Assembly: GCA_013821455.1 (NCBI GenBank)
Contig: JACDGS010000016.1
Coordinates: 18,142-82,141 of the forward strand
Direction: 5' to 3'
Source of the DNA: Chthoniobacterales bacterium
GTDB taxonomy: Bacteria > Verrucomicrobiota > Verrucomicrobiia > Chthoniobacterales > UBA10450
DNA: 64,000 bases
In this document: positions 53,350 through 62,924 of the stretch, piece after piece
Numbering within the stretch: the stretch's first letter is position 1
How the letters are laid out: each line of letters begins with the position of its first letter
The notes under the pieces: generated by a model
Databases searched by the model: none
What the model saw: the letters and a program-made list of their open reading frames with translations, nothing else
What the model was told of the DNA's origin: nothing
Translations under genes and position numbers: made by a program

Positions 53350-54465
53350 ATGAAAAAACTTAAGCTATTGTTATTCCTAACCCTTCTTAGCCTCGTTAGT
53401 CAGGTCGTCCGCGCGGGCGATTTGACCACCGTGCCAACTCCCAATGTCGGGAAAGGTGCGAATAATCTTCTCGGAGTCGCCGCGGCGGGCGACAACGATG
53501 TCTGGGCAGTCGGTGATTCCTTTAACCAACAGGCTAGTGTTTATCGCACCTTGATCGAGCATTGGGACGGTGCCCGATGGTCGGTCGTGCGCAGCCCAAA
53601 TTCGACAACAAGTTGGAACTTCCTTAGCGGCATCGCGGTTAATTCCGCGAGCGATATCTGGTCCGTCGGCCAGGCTTTGACTGGGAATATTTATGGCACC
53701 CTGATCGAGCGTTGGGATGGCCAGCGCTGGCAGGTCATTCCCAGTCCCAGTGTCGCCGGTGTCTCCAACTTCCTCCTCGGGGTGTCGGTCATATCAACTA
53801 ACGACATTTGGGCGGTCGGTTACACGCAAACGGCTAGCGTCTTTCACCCGCTTAGCCTGCACTGGGATGGCGCGAGCTGGACGATCGTGGCCACGCCCGG
53901 CCAAGCCCGCCTCAATTCTGTGGATGGAGTTGCTTCTAACGATGTTTGGGCGGTTGGCATCACTGAGCCCGGCGAAAAAACTCTTACCATGCATTGGAAT
54001 GGCAGCGTCTGGAGCGTAGTTGCCAGCCCTAACGACGGCGCCGAGGACAACATTCTCTGGGCTGTTAATGCTATCTCCAGCAACGATGTCTGGTCGGTAG
54101 GAGATGCCGGCACGGGGAACGCAATTGCTCTGCATTGGAACGGCACGCAGTGGAACCTGGTGCCGCTCCCGATCGTCTCTAACGATGCCACCAATGCGGT
54201 CCTGGTCGGCCTCGCGGTGCGCTCGAGCGCTGATATCTGGGCCACCGGTCAATACATCGTGCCGCTTCTCGGCAGTGCGGAACAAACGCTGGTCGAACAT
54301 TGGGATGGCGCGAGTTGGAGCATTGTCACCAGTCCCAACGCGAAGAACTCCAATAACCGTCTCGATGGCGCGACGCTGACGCCTAACGGCACTCTCTGGA
54401 CCGTCGGCACCGTCGGTCCTTTTGGCAAGGCCGAGCGCACCTTAAGCCTAGCGAAAACGCCTTAG
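53350..54465 (+). CDS. Secreted beta-propeller protein
   Basis: A 371-residue protein with a signal peptide (MKKLKLLLFLTLLSLVSQVV). The rest is about seven blades of roughly 48 residues, each with (N/S)D(V/I)WAVG ... HWDG(A)xW(S)VVxSPN, for example SASDIWSVG, TNDIWAVG, SNDVWAVG, SNDVWSVG. This is a closed propeller of Kelch/YCF48-like type, expected on the cell surface or in the periplasm. The ligand is unknown. Several blades use the octamer to encode Pro-Asn. Start ATG at 53350. Confidence 0.85.
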   Translation: MKKLKLLLFLTLLSLVSQVVRAGDLTTVPTPNVGKGANNLLGVAAAGDNDVWAVGDSFNQQASVYRTLIEHWDGARWSVVRSPNSTTSWNFLSGIAVNSASDIWSVGQALTGNIYGTLIERWDGQRWQVIPSPSVAGVSNFLLGVSVISTNDIWAVGYTQTASVFHPLSLHWDGASWTIVATPGQARLNSVDGVASNDVWAVGITEPGEKTLTMHWNGSVWSVVASPNDGAEDNILWAVNAISSNDVWSVGDAGTGNAIALHWNGTQWNLVPLPIVSNDATNAVLVGLAVRSSADIWATGQYIVPLLGSAEQTLVEHWDGASWSIVTSPNAKNSNNRLDGATLTPNGTLWTVGTVGPFGKAERTLSLAKTP

Positions 54466-54690
54466 CGTCTCGAATCGTGGGCGCGTGCGCGAGCCATCCT
54501 CGCGTACGCCCTGCCACGTCCTGCCAGCGCTGGCTGATGGTTACCGGCATGCCTGAATCTTCTAATAACCAGTAGCCAATAACCATTAACCAAGTTCCCC
54601 CTTCCTTTACTCGTTAGGCGACCCCAGGTTCGACTTTCACCCCGTTTCCGTTTGTCGAGGTCGCTTCTGCTGTTAGATAGCAGGAAAGAC

Positions 54691-55577
54691 ATGCCAGCAA
54701 GAACACGCGCTCCTATCCCGGTCCGGTCGGGCCGCACCGAGTTCCTCAAGATCAACGCCGCTCCCCGCGATTGGCGCGATAGTTATCACTGGGTCCTTTC
54801 CCTCACGTGGCCGCAGTTCGCTCTCTTCCTCGTCGTCGGCTACCTCCTGCTCAACACCATTTTCGCGCTTCTTTACCTCGTCCGCGGCGGCACCATCGCC
54901 GAGGTCACGCCCGGCTCCTTCTCCGCGGCTTTCTTCTTCAGTGTCGAAACCCTGGCCACCGTCGGCTACGGCCATCAGTATCCCGCCACCGCCTATGGGC
55001 ATATCGTCGTTACGATCGAGATTTTTCTCGGGACGATTTGGTTCGCCGTCATTACCGGACTTATCTTCGTCCGCTTCTCCCGGCCGACTGCGCGAATTGT
55101 GTTCAGCCGGAACATTCTCATCGGAAATCACGATGGAGGGCCGAGCGTCATGTTCCGCGTGGCGAACCTGCGCCATATCAGCATGGTGGACGCGAAATTT
55201 CACCTTCTCCTTCCCGCGACGAAAAGGTGGCCGAAGGCGAAACGATCCGCCGGTTTCATCCGCTCAAGGTGTCTCCCAAACGGATGGCGCGTTTCCCGGC
55301 GGCCCTGACCATTCGCCACACCATTACGCCGGGCAGCCCGCTGCATGGCGAGACGGCCGAAACGCTGGAAAAGAGCGATGCCTTTTTCATCGCCGAGGTG
55401 AACTCGGTGGAGAAACTCATGGCCGCGCCGGTGCAGAGCCAGCAGGATTATTCCTACGACGACATCGTTTGGGGCGAACGCTTCGTGGATATCTATACGG
55501 AGCTACCGGACGGGAAATACGAGGTCGATTACGGCCGAATCCACGAGACCGAACCGGTTCCGCCAGCGGTGACCTGA
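54691..55577 (+). pseudogene. Inward-rectifier (KirBac-type) potassium channel, frameshifted
   Basis: ATG at 54691 follows a good CAGGAAAG site. The first frame gives the slide helix, two membrane helices and the selectivity filter (FFFSVETLATVGYGHQYPAT), then the start of the cytoplasmic domain (FRVANLRHISMVDAKFHLLL). At about 55209 the homology moves to another frame (RDEKVAEGETIRRFHPLKV), which continues to DDIVWGERFVDIYTELPDGK and the stop at 55577. One small indel therefore splits an otherwise complete channel of about 295 residues. It may be real inactivation or a sequencing error. Confidence 0.87.
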
Positions 55578-55729
55578 CTCTACTGCCGTTTCTGCCTGCG
55601 CTCCGACGGGAGTCATGGCGCACGGTAGAACTATGCGGGTTAGCTACCAGCCAAAGCCGGGACGACTCAGAGGCGTCGTGCGTGCCTTCTACCAGAACGA
55701 TCGACTACCAAAACGCGCTAGAGTTAAAG

Positions 55730-55746
55730 CGGGTTGAGTCAACCCG
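55730..55746. promoter_or_regulatory. 17-bp palindrome in an otherwise empty gap
   Basis: CGGGTTGA-G-TCAACCCG is a perfect inverted repeat with one central base, about 150 bp upstream of the toxin-antitoxin pair at 55897. It could be an operator. The remainder of 55578-55896 shows no gene or repeat I recognise. Confidence 0.35.
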
Positions 55747-55896
55747 GCAAAAGCTAGGTGGCGCTAGCGACTTAAATTTACTCTAAGAGGCGGTTGATCA
55801 AATGAAGTGACGAAGCGGCTGCGTCTCGGATTTGCTGCTTTTCGCGTGGTGCGAAACGGCCTTTCTTCTTTTGAACGTTCCGACTACTATTCTCCT

Positions 55897-56145
55897 GTGA
55901 GCACGGCCCAAGAAATCGAACAGGCTATCCGCTCCCTTCCATTGTCCGAGCGAGATAAACTCCTTCGGCACATTCCGGAGATCTTCCCGGAATTTGCCGG
56001 CGACGACGAATGGGATCGGATTATTAACGACGAAAGCGTCCGCCCGGCCCTGACAGAGCTACTCGATCAACACGAAGCTAAACTCGCGCGTAACCCTGAG
56101 ACTTACTCGGAGATGAACGCGAGCGACCTCGGCTCGCCTGCGTGA
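55897..56145 (+). CDS. Putative antitoxin
   Basis: GTG at 55897 starts about 82 residues (STAQEIEQAIRSLPLSERDK; FAGDDEWDRIINDESVRPAL). The sequence is acidic, helical and of the length usual for antitoxins paired with RelE/ParE-type toxins. The identity rests mainly on its 4-nt overlap with the toxin gene. Confidence 0.65.
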   Translation: MSTAQEIEQAIRSLPLSERDKLLRHIPEIFPEFAGDDEWDRIINDESVRPALTELLDQHEAKLARNPETYSEMNASDLGSPA

Positions 56146-56408
56146 CCTCGCGGGCGACTCCTGAGTTTTGGCAGCTCTATCACGAGCTGCCGCCCTCGAT
56201 CAAAACTGCCGCGCGCAAGACTTACCTTATTTTCTTGGCGAATCCGGCGCATCCGAGCTTGCGTCTCGAACGTTTGCGAGTTGATCCACGCGCGTGGTCG
56301 CTTCGAGTGACCCGAAACCATCGTGCCGTCGCCCTTCGCTCCGGGGATCAATGGCTATGGTTATGGATTGGCACGCACCGCGACTTTGATCGCCGCTTCC
56401 CCTCGTAA
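56142..56408 (+). CDS. RelE/ParE-like toxin
   Basis: GTG at 56142 overlaps the antitoxin stop (GTGA). The 88 residues (FWQLYHELPPSIKTAARKTY; LRLERLRVDPRAWSLRVTRN; HRAVALRSGDQWLWLWIGTH; RDFDRRF) show the compact RelE fold with basic strands and the closing IGTHxDFDR typical of mRNA interferases of this group. Expected to cleave mRNA at the ribosome when free of its antitoxin. Confidence 0.8.
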   Translation: MTSRATPEFWQLYHELPPSIKTAARKTYLIFLANPAHPSLRLERLRVDPRAWSLRVTRNHRAVALRSGDQWLWLWIGTHRDFDRRFPS

Positions 56409-56544
56409 AGATTGCTAATCAGCCGAGGACTATTCCTTTGGTCAGGCGCGAACGCACCAGATCCCCGGCAAGACCGCTCACCACCGCGGGTGTGACGACC
56501 ACATTCGCCTAAGGCCAGCCTCACGCAACGATCTTGAACCGTTT

Positions 56545-58056
56545 TCAAACAACCACCGCGGCGGGACCGGCAGGGGTCGGCGCTTCCTCCGCAGTCACCT
56601 CCGCTTTGTCGGTGATCAGCTTGCGCAGAAACGGATTGAGCACGACCAGCGCAATGCCGACCAAGAGACTGCCGAGTCCGAGCTCCGCGAAGAGCTTCGC
56701 GTAACCGGGATTAGTGGCGACTGCCGTGGTCCCGTTCGGTGAAGGAATCATGCCCGAGAAATCGCCCGCGAAAAGCGAGGCCAGGCCTGTGACGAGCATC
56801 CAACTGCCCATCATCACACCCTGGTATTGGCGCGGCGCGAGCTTGCCGATCATCGCATAGCCGATGGGGGAGATGAGCAGCTCACCCAGACTCTGCAGGA
56901 TGTAGCTCGCGAACAGCCAAACGAACGCACTTCTGCCATCGCCGCCGGCCAGCTTGATGCCGACCGGCAGAATGAGAAAAGCGAGCGCCATCAGAAGCAG
57001 CGACGCGGCGAACTGCCGCGGGATATCGATGTTCCACCCGCGCCCGCGCATCCGAACGAAGAACGCCGCGAGCAGCGGACCGCCGACCACGATGACAACG
57101 GTATTGATATTCTGAATCCACTGCGGCTGAATGCTCACGCCTCCGACCAGCAACTGCACATTATTGACCGCGAATAACTGCAGGCCGCTCGGCGCCATCT
57201 GGTAAAGCGACCAGAACATGAGCGAGCCGACAGTGAGAATCAGGTACGCCGTCATATTCCGCCGCTCCCGCCGATCCGGGTGGCGCAGGGTGAGGTAAAT
57301 CAGGGTGAGCGCGACCACTCCGCAGATCGCTTTCACCAGCGTCTCGGTCATGCCGGGCCGCTGCAGCAGGAGCCACACGACCGGGACGAGGCCGATGAGA
57401 ATCGCGATACCCGCGAGCTGTCGCAGCCGGAATTGTTGCGGCGTCGCTTCGAGCAAGCCGGTGTTGCGGTCGGCGAGTGTTTTCCACATGATGGAGGCGA
57501 GGACGATGGCGCCGAAGTTGCCAATCGTCGCGAAGATGAAGAGGCTCGAATAACTCTGCGTCGCCTGGAAATAACCCGCAGCGCTGAACCCGACGAAAAA
57601 GCCCACATTCATGCCGGCGTAGTTCCAGAGGAAAGCTCCTTCACGGCGCGGATCTTCCGGGGTGAAGCGCTGCGTCAGCATCATATTAATGCAGGTCACA
57701 TTGAGACCGCTCCCGGTGAGGAAAAGCGCGAGACCGACGTAGAACAACGCGAGCGAGCCACCGGCGATGCAGGCGCAGCCCATAACCTGCAACGCCATCC
57801 CACCGACAAACAAGTTCCGGTTCGAAAGGAAGCGTCCGCCCAGATAACCGCCGAAGAGATGGAGACCGTAATTGAAAGCGCCGAAGACGCCCATCAACGT
57901 GGTCGCTTCTTTCACGCTGAGCTGGAGATGCTTCGTCGCGTAGAGAACCAGCGTCGAATAAAGAACTGCGAAGCCGAGCGTCGCGAAGATCTGAATGAAG
58001 AAGAGCGTGGCTGTGCCTTCGGGAGCCGCGGAGAAGCGGCGTGTCAGCGATTTCAT
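56545..58056 (-). CDS. POT-family proton-dependent peptide transporter (MFS)
   Basis: A 503-residue MFS protein with about 13-14 helices. POT features are the N-terminal FFIQIFATLGFAVLYSTLVL (diverged ExxER region), the NYAGMNVGFFVGFSAAGYF helix and LASYI-type SLGELLISPIGYAMIGKLAP with QGVMMGSWML. The usual ExxERFxYY motif in helix 1 is not intact: the two Glu are replaced, which may alter proton coupling. Typically imports di- and tripeptides. It stands alone. Start ATG at 58056. Confidence 0.85.
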   Translation of the reverse strand: MKSLTRRFSAAPEGTATLFFIQIFATLGFAVLYSTLVLYATKHLQLSVKEATTLMGVFGAFNYGLHLFGGYLGGRFLSNRNLFVGGMALQVMGCACIAGGSLALFYVGLALFLTGSGLNVTCINMMLTQRFTPEDPRREGAFLWNYAGMNVGFFVGFSAAGYFQATQSYSSLFIFATIGNFGAIVLASIMWKTLADRNTGLLEATPQQFRLRQLAGIAILIGLVPVVWLLLQRPGMTETLVKAICGVVALTLIYLTLRHPDRRERRNMTAYLILTVGSLMFWSLYQMAPSGLQLFAVNNVQLLVGGVSIQPQWIQNINTVVIVVGGPLLAAFFVRMRGRGWNIDIPRQFAASLLLMALAFLILPVGIKLAGGDGRSAFVWLFASYILQSLGELLISPIGYAMIGKLAPRQYQGVMMGSWMLVTGLASLFAGDFSGMIPSPNGTTAVATNPGYAKLFAELGLGSLLVGIALVVLNPFLRKLITDKAEVTAEEAPTPAGPAAVVV

Positions 58057-58328
58057 TCGCGTTCTTTGTCGCTCGCTTCGCTATCCGATGTCAAGCCATC
58101 GGTTAGGCCAAAAATGAAAGCCTGCGTCTTTAGTCTTCCCATCGAACCTGCTGAGCCCGTCCAGCCATGAGTGCGAACTCGAGCCTAACGAGTATAAGTC
58201 TCGCGCTATTGTCTTCCCATCTCCAGGCCACTAAGAGCCTCATGGCTAAGGCGGAGTAAGGAGTCAGAGATCGGGATCAAAGCTTACTCTTGACTTTCGG
58301 AGGCAGAACTTCCTAGTCTTCTTTCACG

Positions 58329-59305
58329 ATGAAAGCTCGTCCTCGATTCTCCGCAAACGCATCCCTTTTTTCCCGCGTCCTGCCGGTCGCCCTTCTCGCC
58401 CTCGGCGCAGTGCCCGTTAAGGCAGCGCCGCCAGCATCCGACGCATTCACCGTCCAGAGTTACCCAGTGGGAAGGTGTCCGCGCGGGATGGTCTCCGACG
58501 GCGTCAATCTCTGGGTGGTCAATCTCTGCGATAACACCGTGAGCAAGTTGCGGCAGAGCGACGGCGCGCTCCTCGGCACTTTCCCCACCGGCGTGCAACC
58601 CCTGAGCTGCGCTTTCGATGGGGCCAACATCTGGTGACAAATTACACCAGTTCAACCCTGAGTAAGATCCGCGCGAGCGACGGCGCCCCGCTGGGAACGT
58701 TCCCGAGCGGTGTCACGAGCCCGCTGGCTATGGTGTTTGACGGCGCCAACCTCTGGGTGATCGGCGAGACCGATCCGACCAAGTCAGTCAGCAAAATCCG
58801 GCCCAGCGACGGTGCCATCCTCGCGATTCTCGATACCGGCACCTCACCTGCCCAAATGGTCTTCGATGGCGCCAACGTCTGGGTGACCGACCAATCCGAC
58901 CACACCGTCACCAAGATCCGCGTCAGCGACAACGTCATCGTCGGCACCTACAGCGTCTCCTCCGCCTTTGGCCTTGCTTTCGATGGGACGAATATGTGGG
59001 TCGGCAACAATCTCGGGAGCACGTTGACAAAGATTCGCGCGAGCGACGGTGTGATCCTGGGGACCTTTACGGTTGGAAGGATGCCGGGCTACCTGGCTTC
59101 TGACGGCGCGACGGTCTGGTCGACCTTCTTTATCCGCGCCGGCAAGCCCCCCAGCAATGTGGTGACGATGTTACGCACGAAGAACGGAGCGCGCGCTGGG
59201 AGCCTCACCGTCGGGACTTCGACGTCAGAGATCTACTACGATGGAACCAATTTCTGGGTGGGCGACGACGCTACGGCCAGCGTGAGCAAGTTTACGAAGA
59301 ACTAG
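58329..59305 (+). pseudogene. Secreted propeller protein split by a one-base deletion
   Basis: ATG at 58329 begins a signal peptide (FSRVLPVALLALGAVPVKAA). The repeat unit is about 45 residues: V(S/T)K(I/L)RxSDG(A)xLGTFPxGxxPxxxxFDGANxW(V). The first frame stops at GANIW (58635). The repeats resume one frame over at TNYTSSTLSKIRASDG and run to 59305. Every other blade has TGGGTG after the last repeat Trp, whereas here it is TGGTG, so one G is missing. With it, the product would be one propeller of about 325 residues. It could be a real mutation, a phase-variable G tract or a sequencing error. Confidence 0.85.
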
Positions 59306-59546
59306 AGCGTCGGGTCCAACTCCCCTCCGTCATTAGACGGAGCGTCGATGCTGCGACTCGGCGGCGGCGACCAGCGGGGACTGCCCAAGCAAAGAAGCGG
59401 CGCGGCCGTCGGGCGGTTTCATGTCGAGGTTAAAGGAGCGGTGACCTCGCAGGGTAGCACCCGGCGCGATTTAGATCGCCTGCCGCGTCGGAAAATAGAG
59501 AATGCCACAATCATCGGCCGGGATCACGCCGGCGCTCACCCATTCC

Positions 59547-60197
59547 ATGCGAAACCTTATTCCACGTCTCGGCGTCGCGGTGCCCGACTGCCTGACCGCG
59601 GCGACCTACCTCGTCGCCTGGACCGCCCCCACGCAATTGGACCCCGCCCGTTTCCGGAATCTGCTTGCCGCGATTGTGATCGAGTTTCTCGTCCTGCACG
59701 CCAGTGCACTTTATGGCTTTGGCATCGCGAAACGCGAGGATCGCCTGCACCGGCGCGCCTGGATTCTCGGTGGGCTCAGCGTCCTCTATCTCATCCCCAT
59801 CACCTTCATGGCCGTGCAGCTCCGGACCGATGGGCCGATCCTCGCCTTCTTCTGGCTGTTCACCAGCCGCTTCGCCTTCATCCTCATCCACCCGGAGTCC
59901 GCCGCCGCCGAGACTCGGCGCACCGTTACGCTCTGGGTGATTTCGCTGCTGGCCTTCATCGTCGGCACCATCGCGGTCAACAAAATCCCGCTGCCCTCCT
60001 TCGGGCTCACCCGGCAATTCGTCGCTTCGCTCAGCATGTCGGGCCACCCCAATCCCAAGGCGCAACCGCCCCAGATCACGATCGCCTTCGGCGTCTTCTA
60101 TTTCCTCGTGCAAGCCGGCGCGAAGTTCTGCCTCGCCGGCGCGGGCCGGGAAAAGGAACGTGCCGCCACCTTCGACGATGGTCAGTCGATCGGGTGA
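59547..60197 (+). CDS. Integral membrane protein of unknown function
   Basis: ATG at 59547 (MRNLIPRLGVAVPDCLTAAT) gives 216 residues with about six helices (for example LLAAIVIEFLVLHASALYGF; WILGGLSVLYLIPITFMAVQ; TLWVISLLAFIVGTIAV; ITIAFGVFYFLVQAGAKF). An in-frame upstream ATG at 59502 adds 15 residues. No family is recognised. About 69 bp of this gene (59842-59910) recur as a fragment at 61227-61296. Confidence 0.7.
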   Translation: MRNLIPRLGVAVPDCLTAATYLVAWTAPTQLDPARFRNLLAAIVIEFLVLHASALYGFGIAKREDRLHRRAWILGGLSVLYLIPITFMAVQLRTDGPILAFFWLFTSRFAFILIHPESAAAETRRTVTLWVISLLAFIVGTIAVNKIPLPSFGLTRQFVASLSMSGHPNPKAQPPQITIAFGVFYFLVQAGAKFCLAGAGREKERAATFDDGQSIG

Positions 60198-60548
60198 ACT
60201 GAGTTGTCATGCAGGAGTAGGGTTAGCTTCCTCAACTCCTGTCTTCAGAGACTGCTAGAGATGATCGGGTAGCGATTCTGAAGCTGACCCCATCTATCGA
60301 CATCACCGCGCTGCGTTTTGCCGGATCGAAAACGTCAGGCACCGTCAGTCAGGCCGTCTTACGGAAGCGGTCGAACTCGGTCGCCAGGAAGGGCAAGAAA
60401 CTTGTTGGCAATCATGCCGCAGAGGTAAAACGTAAAGTCCAATTGGTTTGAAAGGGCGGCCAAACGGCGCGCCGCACCCTTAACGCTCGACCCGGCGACG
60501 CGGCGGAAAATCCACCAGCCGCGGTGAACGTGAAACGTCAGTGGCGTT
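60198..60548. other. Gap without a supported gene
   Basis: A plus-strand frame without an ATG reads ILKLTPSIDITALRFAGSKT and continues basic to a stop near 60451. It may be a gene remnant, but I cannot assign it. Nothing else is recognised here. Confidence 0.4.
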
Positions 60549-61136
60549 TTAGTTGCCCGTCGGAGTTTTGCTCCGGCTCTGCTGCAGATCGCCGATGCTC
60601 TTCGTGCTCACATTGTTGACGTTCAGGCCTGCGGCGGAGTCGGCCAACACCCAATGTCCCCCCACGTTACTCCCGAGCTCACTTTGCGCCCAAACGTATT
60701 TCTCGCCGTTGATGTATTTCACCTTACGACCATCGGCCTGCACAACGGCATCGGTGTTAGAGGCGGCCTGACCAGCCTGTGCGACCTGTCCGGTCACGCT
60801 CATCGCCTTATCGACTTTCAGCTTCATCGCGATGCCGCCCTTGGTGAATTTCGAGCCCGGCACTGATTCGGCGACGACTTTCTTTTTGCCCGCGCTCACC
60901 ACCACTGCGAACGGACCGCCCTGCGAGGAACTGGAATTGAACTGCACTACGTAATCACCCGGTCCGAGCGGCTTCGTGGTGAAGAGACCGGCCCCGTCGG
61001 TCTTGCCATTAAATACGAGCTTGCCAGTCCCGGTCACGACCTTGACCTCCATGATCGGCACGGAGGCGCTGACCAGCGAGGTCGCGGAAACGAGCGCGAG
61101 ACAGGTGAAGAGAAGCGAGCGGCGAAGAGTTTTCAT
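60549..61136 (-). CDS. Secreted protein of unknown function
   Basis: A 195-residue protein with a signal peptide (SLLFTCLALVSATSLVSA). An Ig- or CNA_B-like beta segment follows (KTDGAGLFTTKPLGPGDYVV, VVVSAGKKKVVAESVPGSKF). The C-terminal half contains YINGEKYVWAQSELGSNVGG and a low-complexity Ser/Thr/Lys end. No family is certain. Start ATG at 61136. Confidence 0.75.
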   Translation of the reverse strand: MKTLRRSLLFTCLALVSATSLVSASVPIMEVKVVTGTGKLVFNGKTDGAGLFTTKPLGPGDYVVQFNSSSSQGGPFAVVVSAGKKKVVAESVPGSKFTKGGIAMKLKVDKAMSVTGQVAQAGQAASNTDAVVQADGRKVKYINGEKYVWAQSELGSNVGGHWVLADSAAGLNVNNVSTKSIGDLQQSRSKTPTGN

Positions 61137-61226
61137 CCTGCCAGAAATATGAGACCGAATCTGGCGCGTGGCAAGAAAGTTCCTGTTCCCGAGGCGGGAG
61201 CAAGCGGCGGTCCCGCCTAACGAGGA

Positions 61227-61296
61227 TCGCCTTCTTCTGGCTGTTCACCAGCCGCTCCGCCTTCATCCTCATCCACCCGGGGTCAGCCGCCGCCGA
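61227..61296 (+). pseudogene. Short duplicated fragment of the membrane protein gene
   Basis: TCGCCTTCTTCTGGCTGTTC and the following roughly 50 bp match 59842-59910 with only a few differences. The copy starts immediately after a CCTAACGA octamer and is followed by unrelated sequence. Confidence 0.8.
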
Positions 61297-61385
61297 TCGC
61301 TAAGGCTAGATTTCGTTAGATCGAAAACCGAGCTGCAAGGTTGGCTAACCGCAGACCACCTTTACTCGTTAGGCTGGCTTTCAGC

Positions 61386-61534
61386 TTCCGGGGAGCGCAC
61401 GCGCCTCGCGTGCCGGTTTACGCGCCCTCGCGTAAACGAACTCTCGCGCCAAGGACTGGTGCCGCTTTTCGCAGAAGCAAGTCGCGATGGCGGGGCGCCA
61501 TCGCCAGCACGCGAGGCGCGTGCGCTCCCCGGAA
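61386..61534. repeat. Family A intergenic hairpin repeat, copy 5
   Basis: Outer arms CCGGGGAGCGCACGCGCC and GGCGCGTGCGCTCCCCGG are conserved, but the inner stems differ: GTTTACGCG...CGCGTAAAC and GATGGCGGGGCGCCATC. It lies outside the ABC block, and together with the fragment at 61227 fills the 61137-61683 gap, where no gene is supported. Confidence 0.85.
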
Positions 61535-61683
61535 CGGGTTCGTTAGTTTAATTTCTAAGCAGGACTCGTCCGGGCTCGCTACTTTTTCGAGAAAGTTGCG
61601 GTCGGCACAAGTGATCGCGCACCGGGATGTTGACGAACTTGATATGTTTGATCACGGTAGCGTCCTCATAGAATCTGCATCAC

Positions 61684-62217
61684 GTGTCACAGGTCCCTCG
61701 CATCCTTTTACGTCCCGTCGAACCGGGCGATTTGCCGTTGTTCTTCGAACACCAGCGCGATCCTATCGCGGTGGCGATGGTTGACTTCAAATCGCGGGAT
61801 CGCGCCGCGTTCGACCAGCATTGGGCGAAGATTCTCGCCAGCGGGACGGGCCTGATCAGGACGATCGTTATCACGTCCGATGTCTCGCCGGAACCTCCGG
61901 TCGTTGTAGCGTCCGGTGTCTCACCGGAATCCGCAGAGCACGTCGCCGGGAACATCGTCAGCTGGGACTCAGACGGGAAGCGCGAGATCGGTTACTGGCT
62001 CGACCGCGCCTATTGGGGCCGCGGCGTCGCGACCGCTGCGCTCGCCATCTTCCTCCGCCTGGAACAGACGCGGCCGCTTTACGCCGGTGTGGCGAAGCAC
62101 AACGTCGCTTCGGTCCGCGTCCTGCAAAAATGCGGGTTCACGTTCCGCGCCTCCACCGACGAGTCATCAGCTGACGCCGGGGATTCGCACGTTCTTCTGG
62201 TTCTCAGAGACGTCTGA
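61684..62217 (+). CDS. GNAT-family N-acetyltransferase with a short internal duplication
   Basis: GTG at 61684 starts 177 residues of RimJ/RimL-like type (ILLRPVEPGDLPLFFEHQRD; REIGYWLDRAYWGRGVATAA; NVASVRVLQKCGFTF). Between the first strands lies an extra segment in which an 18-bp unit (TCCGATGTCTCGCCGGAA, 61876-61893) is repeated after 36 bp, adding about 12 codons with SDVSPE and SGVSPE. The insertion is in frame and in a loop before GNIVSWDSDG, so activity may be kept. The substrate is unknown. Confidence 0.87.
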   Translation: MSQVPRILLRPVEPGDLPLFFEHQRDPIAVAMVDFKSRDRAAFDQHWAKILASGTGLIRTIVITSDVSPEPPVVVASGVSPESAEHVAGNIVSWDSDGKREIGYWLDRAYWGRGVATAALAIFLRLEQTRPLYAGVAKHNVASVRVLQKCGFTFRASTDESSADAGDSHVLLVLRDV

Positions 62218-62451
62218 TTGCGGCGATCGGCGCGCTCATCGGCCTCGCGCTAAGCCCGATATCCCGACCGCTTCGACGTAGGGTATTTTCTTTCTACTTT
62301 AGCCTTTCTCCTTCCTACTTTCCCCACACCTTCGCGTTCATGGCTAGCTGCTTCCTTGACTGGGCGAATGATTACACCCTATCCTCCCCGAGTGCCTTGC
62401 CGATTCTCGCTTCGCCTCGACGATTTCAGTTGAATAAACGAGGTTAAACTC

Positions 62452-62637
62452 ATGAGCGTAAAAGAACAGGTTCTCCAGGCGATCCACCGTATGCCATCCG
62501 ACGTCAGTTACCGCGATGTGGCCGAAGAGATTGCGTTTCTTTCTGCCCTGCGTGAGGCGGAGAAGGACATCGAAGAGGGACGCGTGCTCAGCAACGAGCA
62601 GATGAAAGCGCGCATCGGTGAATGGACCGCAGGCTAG
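62452..62637 (+). CDS. Putative antitoxin
   Basis: A 61-residue helical protein (MSVKEQVLQAIHRMPSDVSY; DVAEEIAFLSALREAEKDIE; EEGRVLSNEQMKARIGEW), typical of the small antitoxins that accompany ParE/RelE toxins. It overlaps the toxin gene by 16 nt. Confidence 0.8.
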   Translation: MSVKEQVLQAIHRMPSDVSYRDVAEEIAFLSALREAEKDIEEGRVLSNEQMKARIGEWTAG

Positions 62638-62924
62638 TCTGGACGGAGAAAGCTTCGGGAGACATCGAAGCGACTGTTCGCTATATCGCGCGTCGTGATC
62701 CGGGCGCCGCGGCGCGCATGGGTCTCGGCATTTACGATCGCGCGCAGATTCTCCTTACCCAGCCCGAAGCTGGAACAATTCTGGATGAGCAACGCGACGG
62801 CGGTTGGCGCAAACTCATCTTCCGCCGCTGGAAAATCGTTTACGCAATACGCGGTGATGCCGTCATCGTAGGTCGCGTCTGGCCGGCGGCCATGGGAGAA
62901 GCGGACATGCAGACGCCCCTCTGA
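62622..62924 (+). CDS. ParE/RelE-type toxin
   Basis: A 100-residue protein (VWTEKASGDIEATVRYIARR; YDRAQILLTQPEAGTILDEQ; GGWRKLIFRRWKIVYAIRGD; AVIVGRVWPAAMG). The order of helices and the strand RRWKIVYAI match plasmid-stabilisation ParE-like toxins, which poison gyrase or the ribosome. It runs toward the convergent broken toxin at 62840-63073 and overlaps it. Confidence 0.87.
   Translation: MDRRLVWTEKASGDIEATVRYIARRDPGAAARMGLGIYDRAQILLTQPEAGTILDEQRDGGWRKLIFRRWKIVYAIRGDAVIVGRVWPAAMGEADMQTPL

Noticed and set aside
59348..60202. A 284-residue plus-strand frame
   Set aside because: It is out of frame with the hydrophobic six-helix product of 59547-60197 and reads as Arg/His/Pro-rich nonsense.
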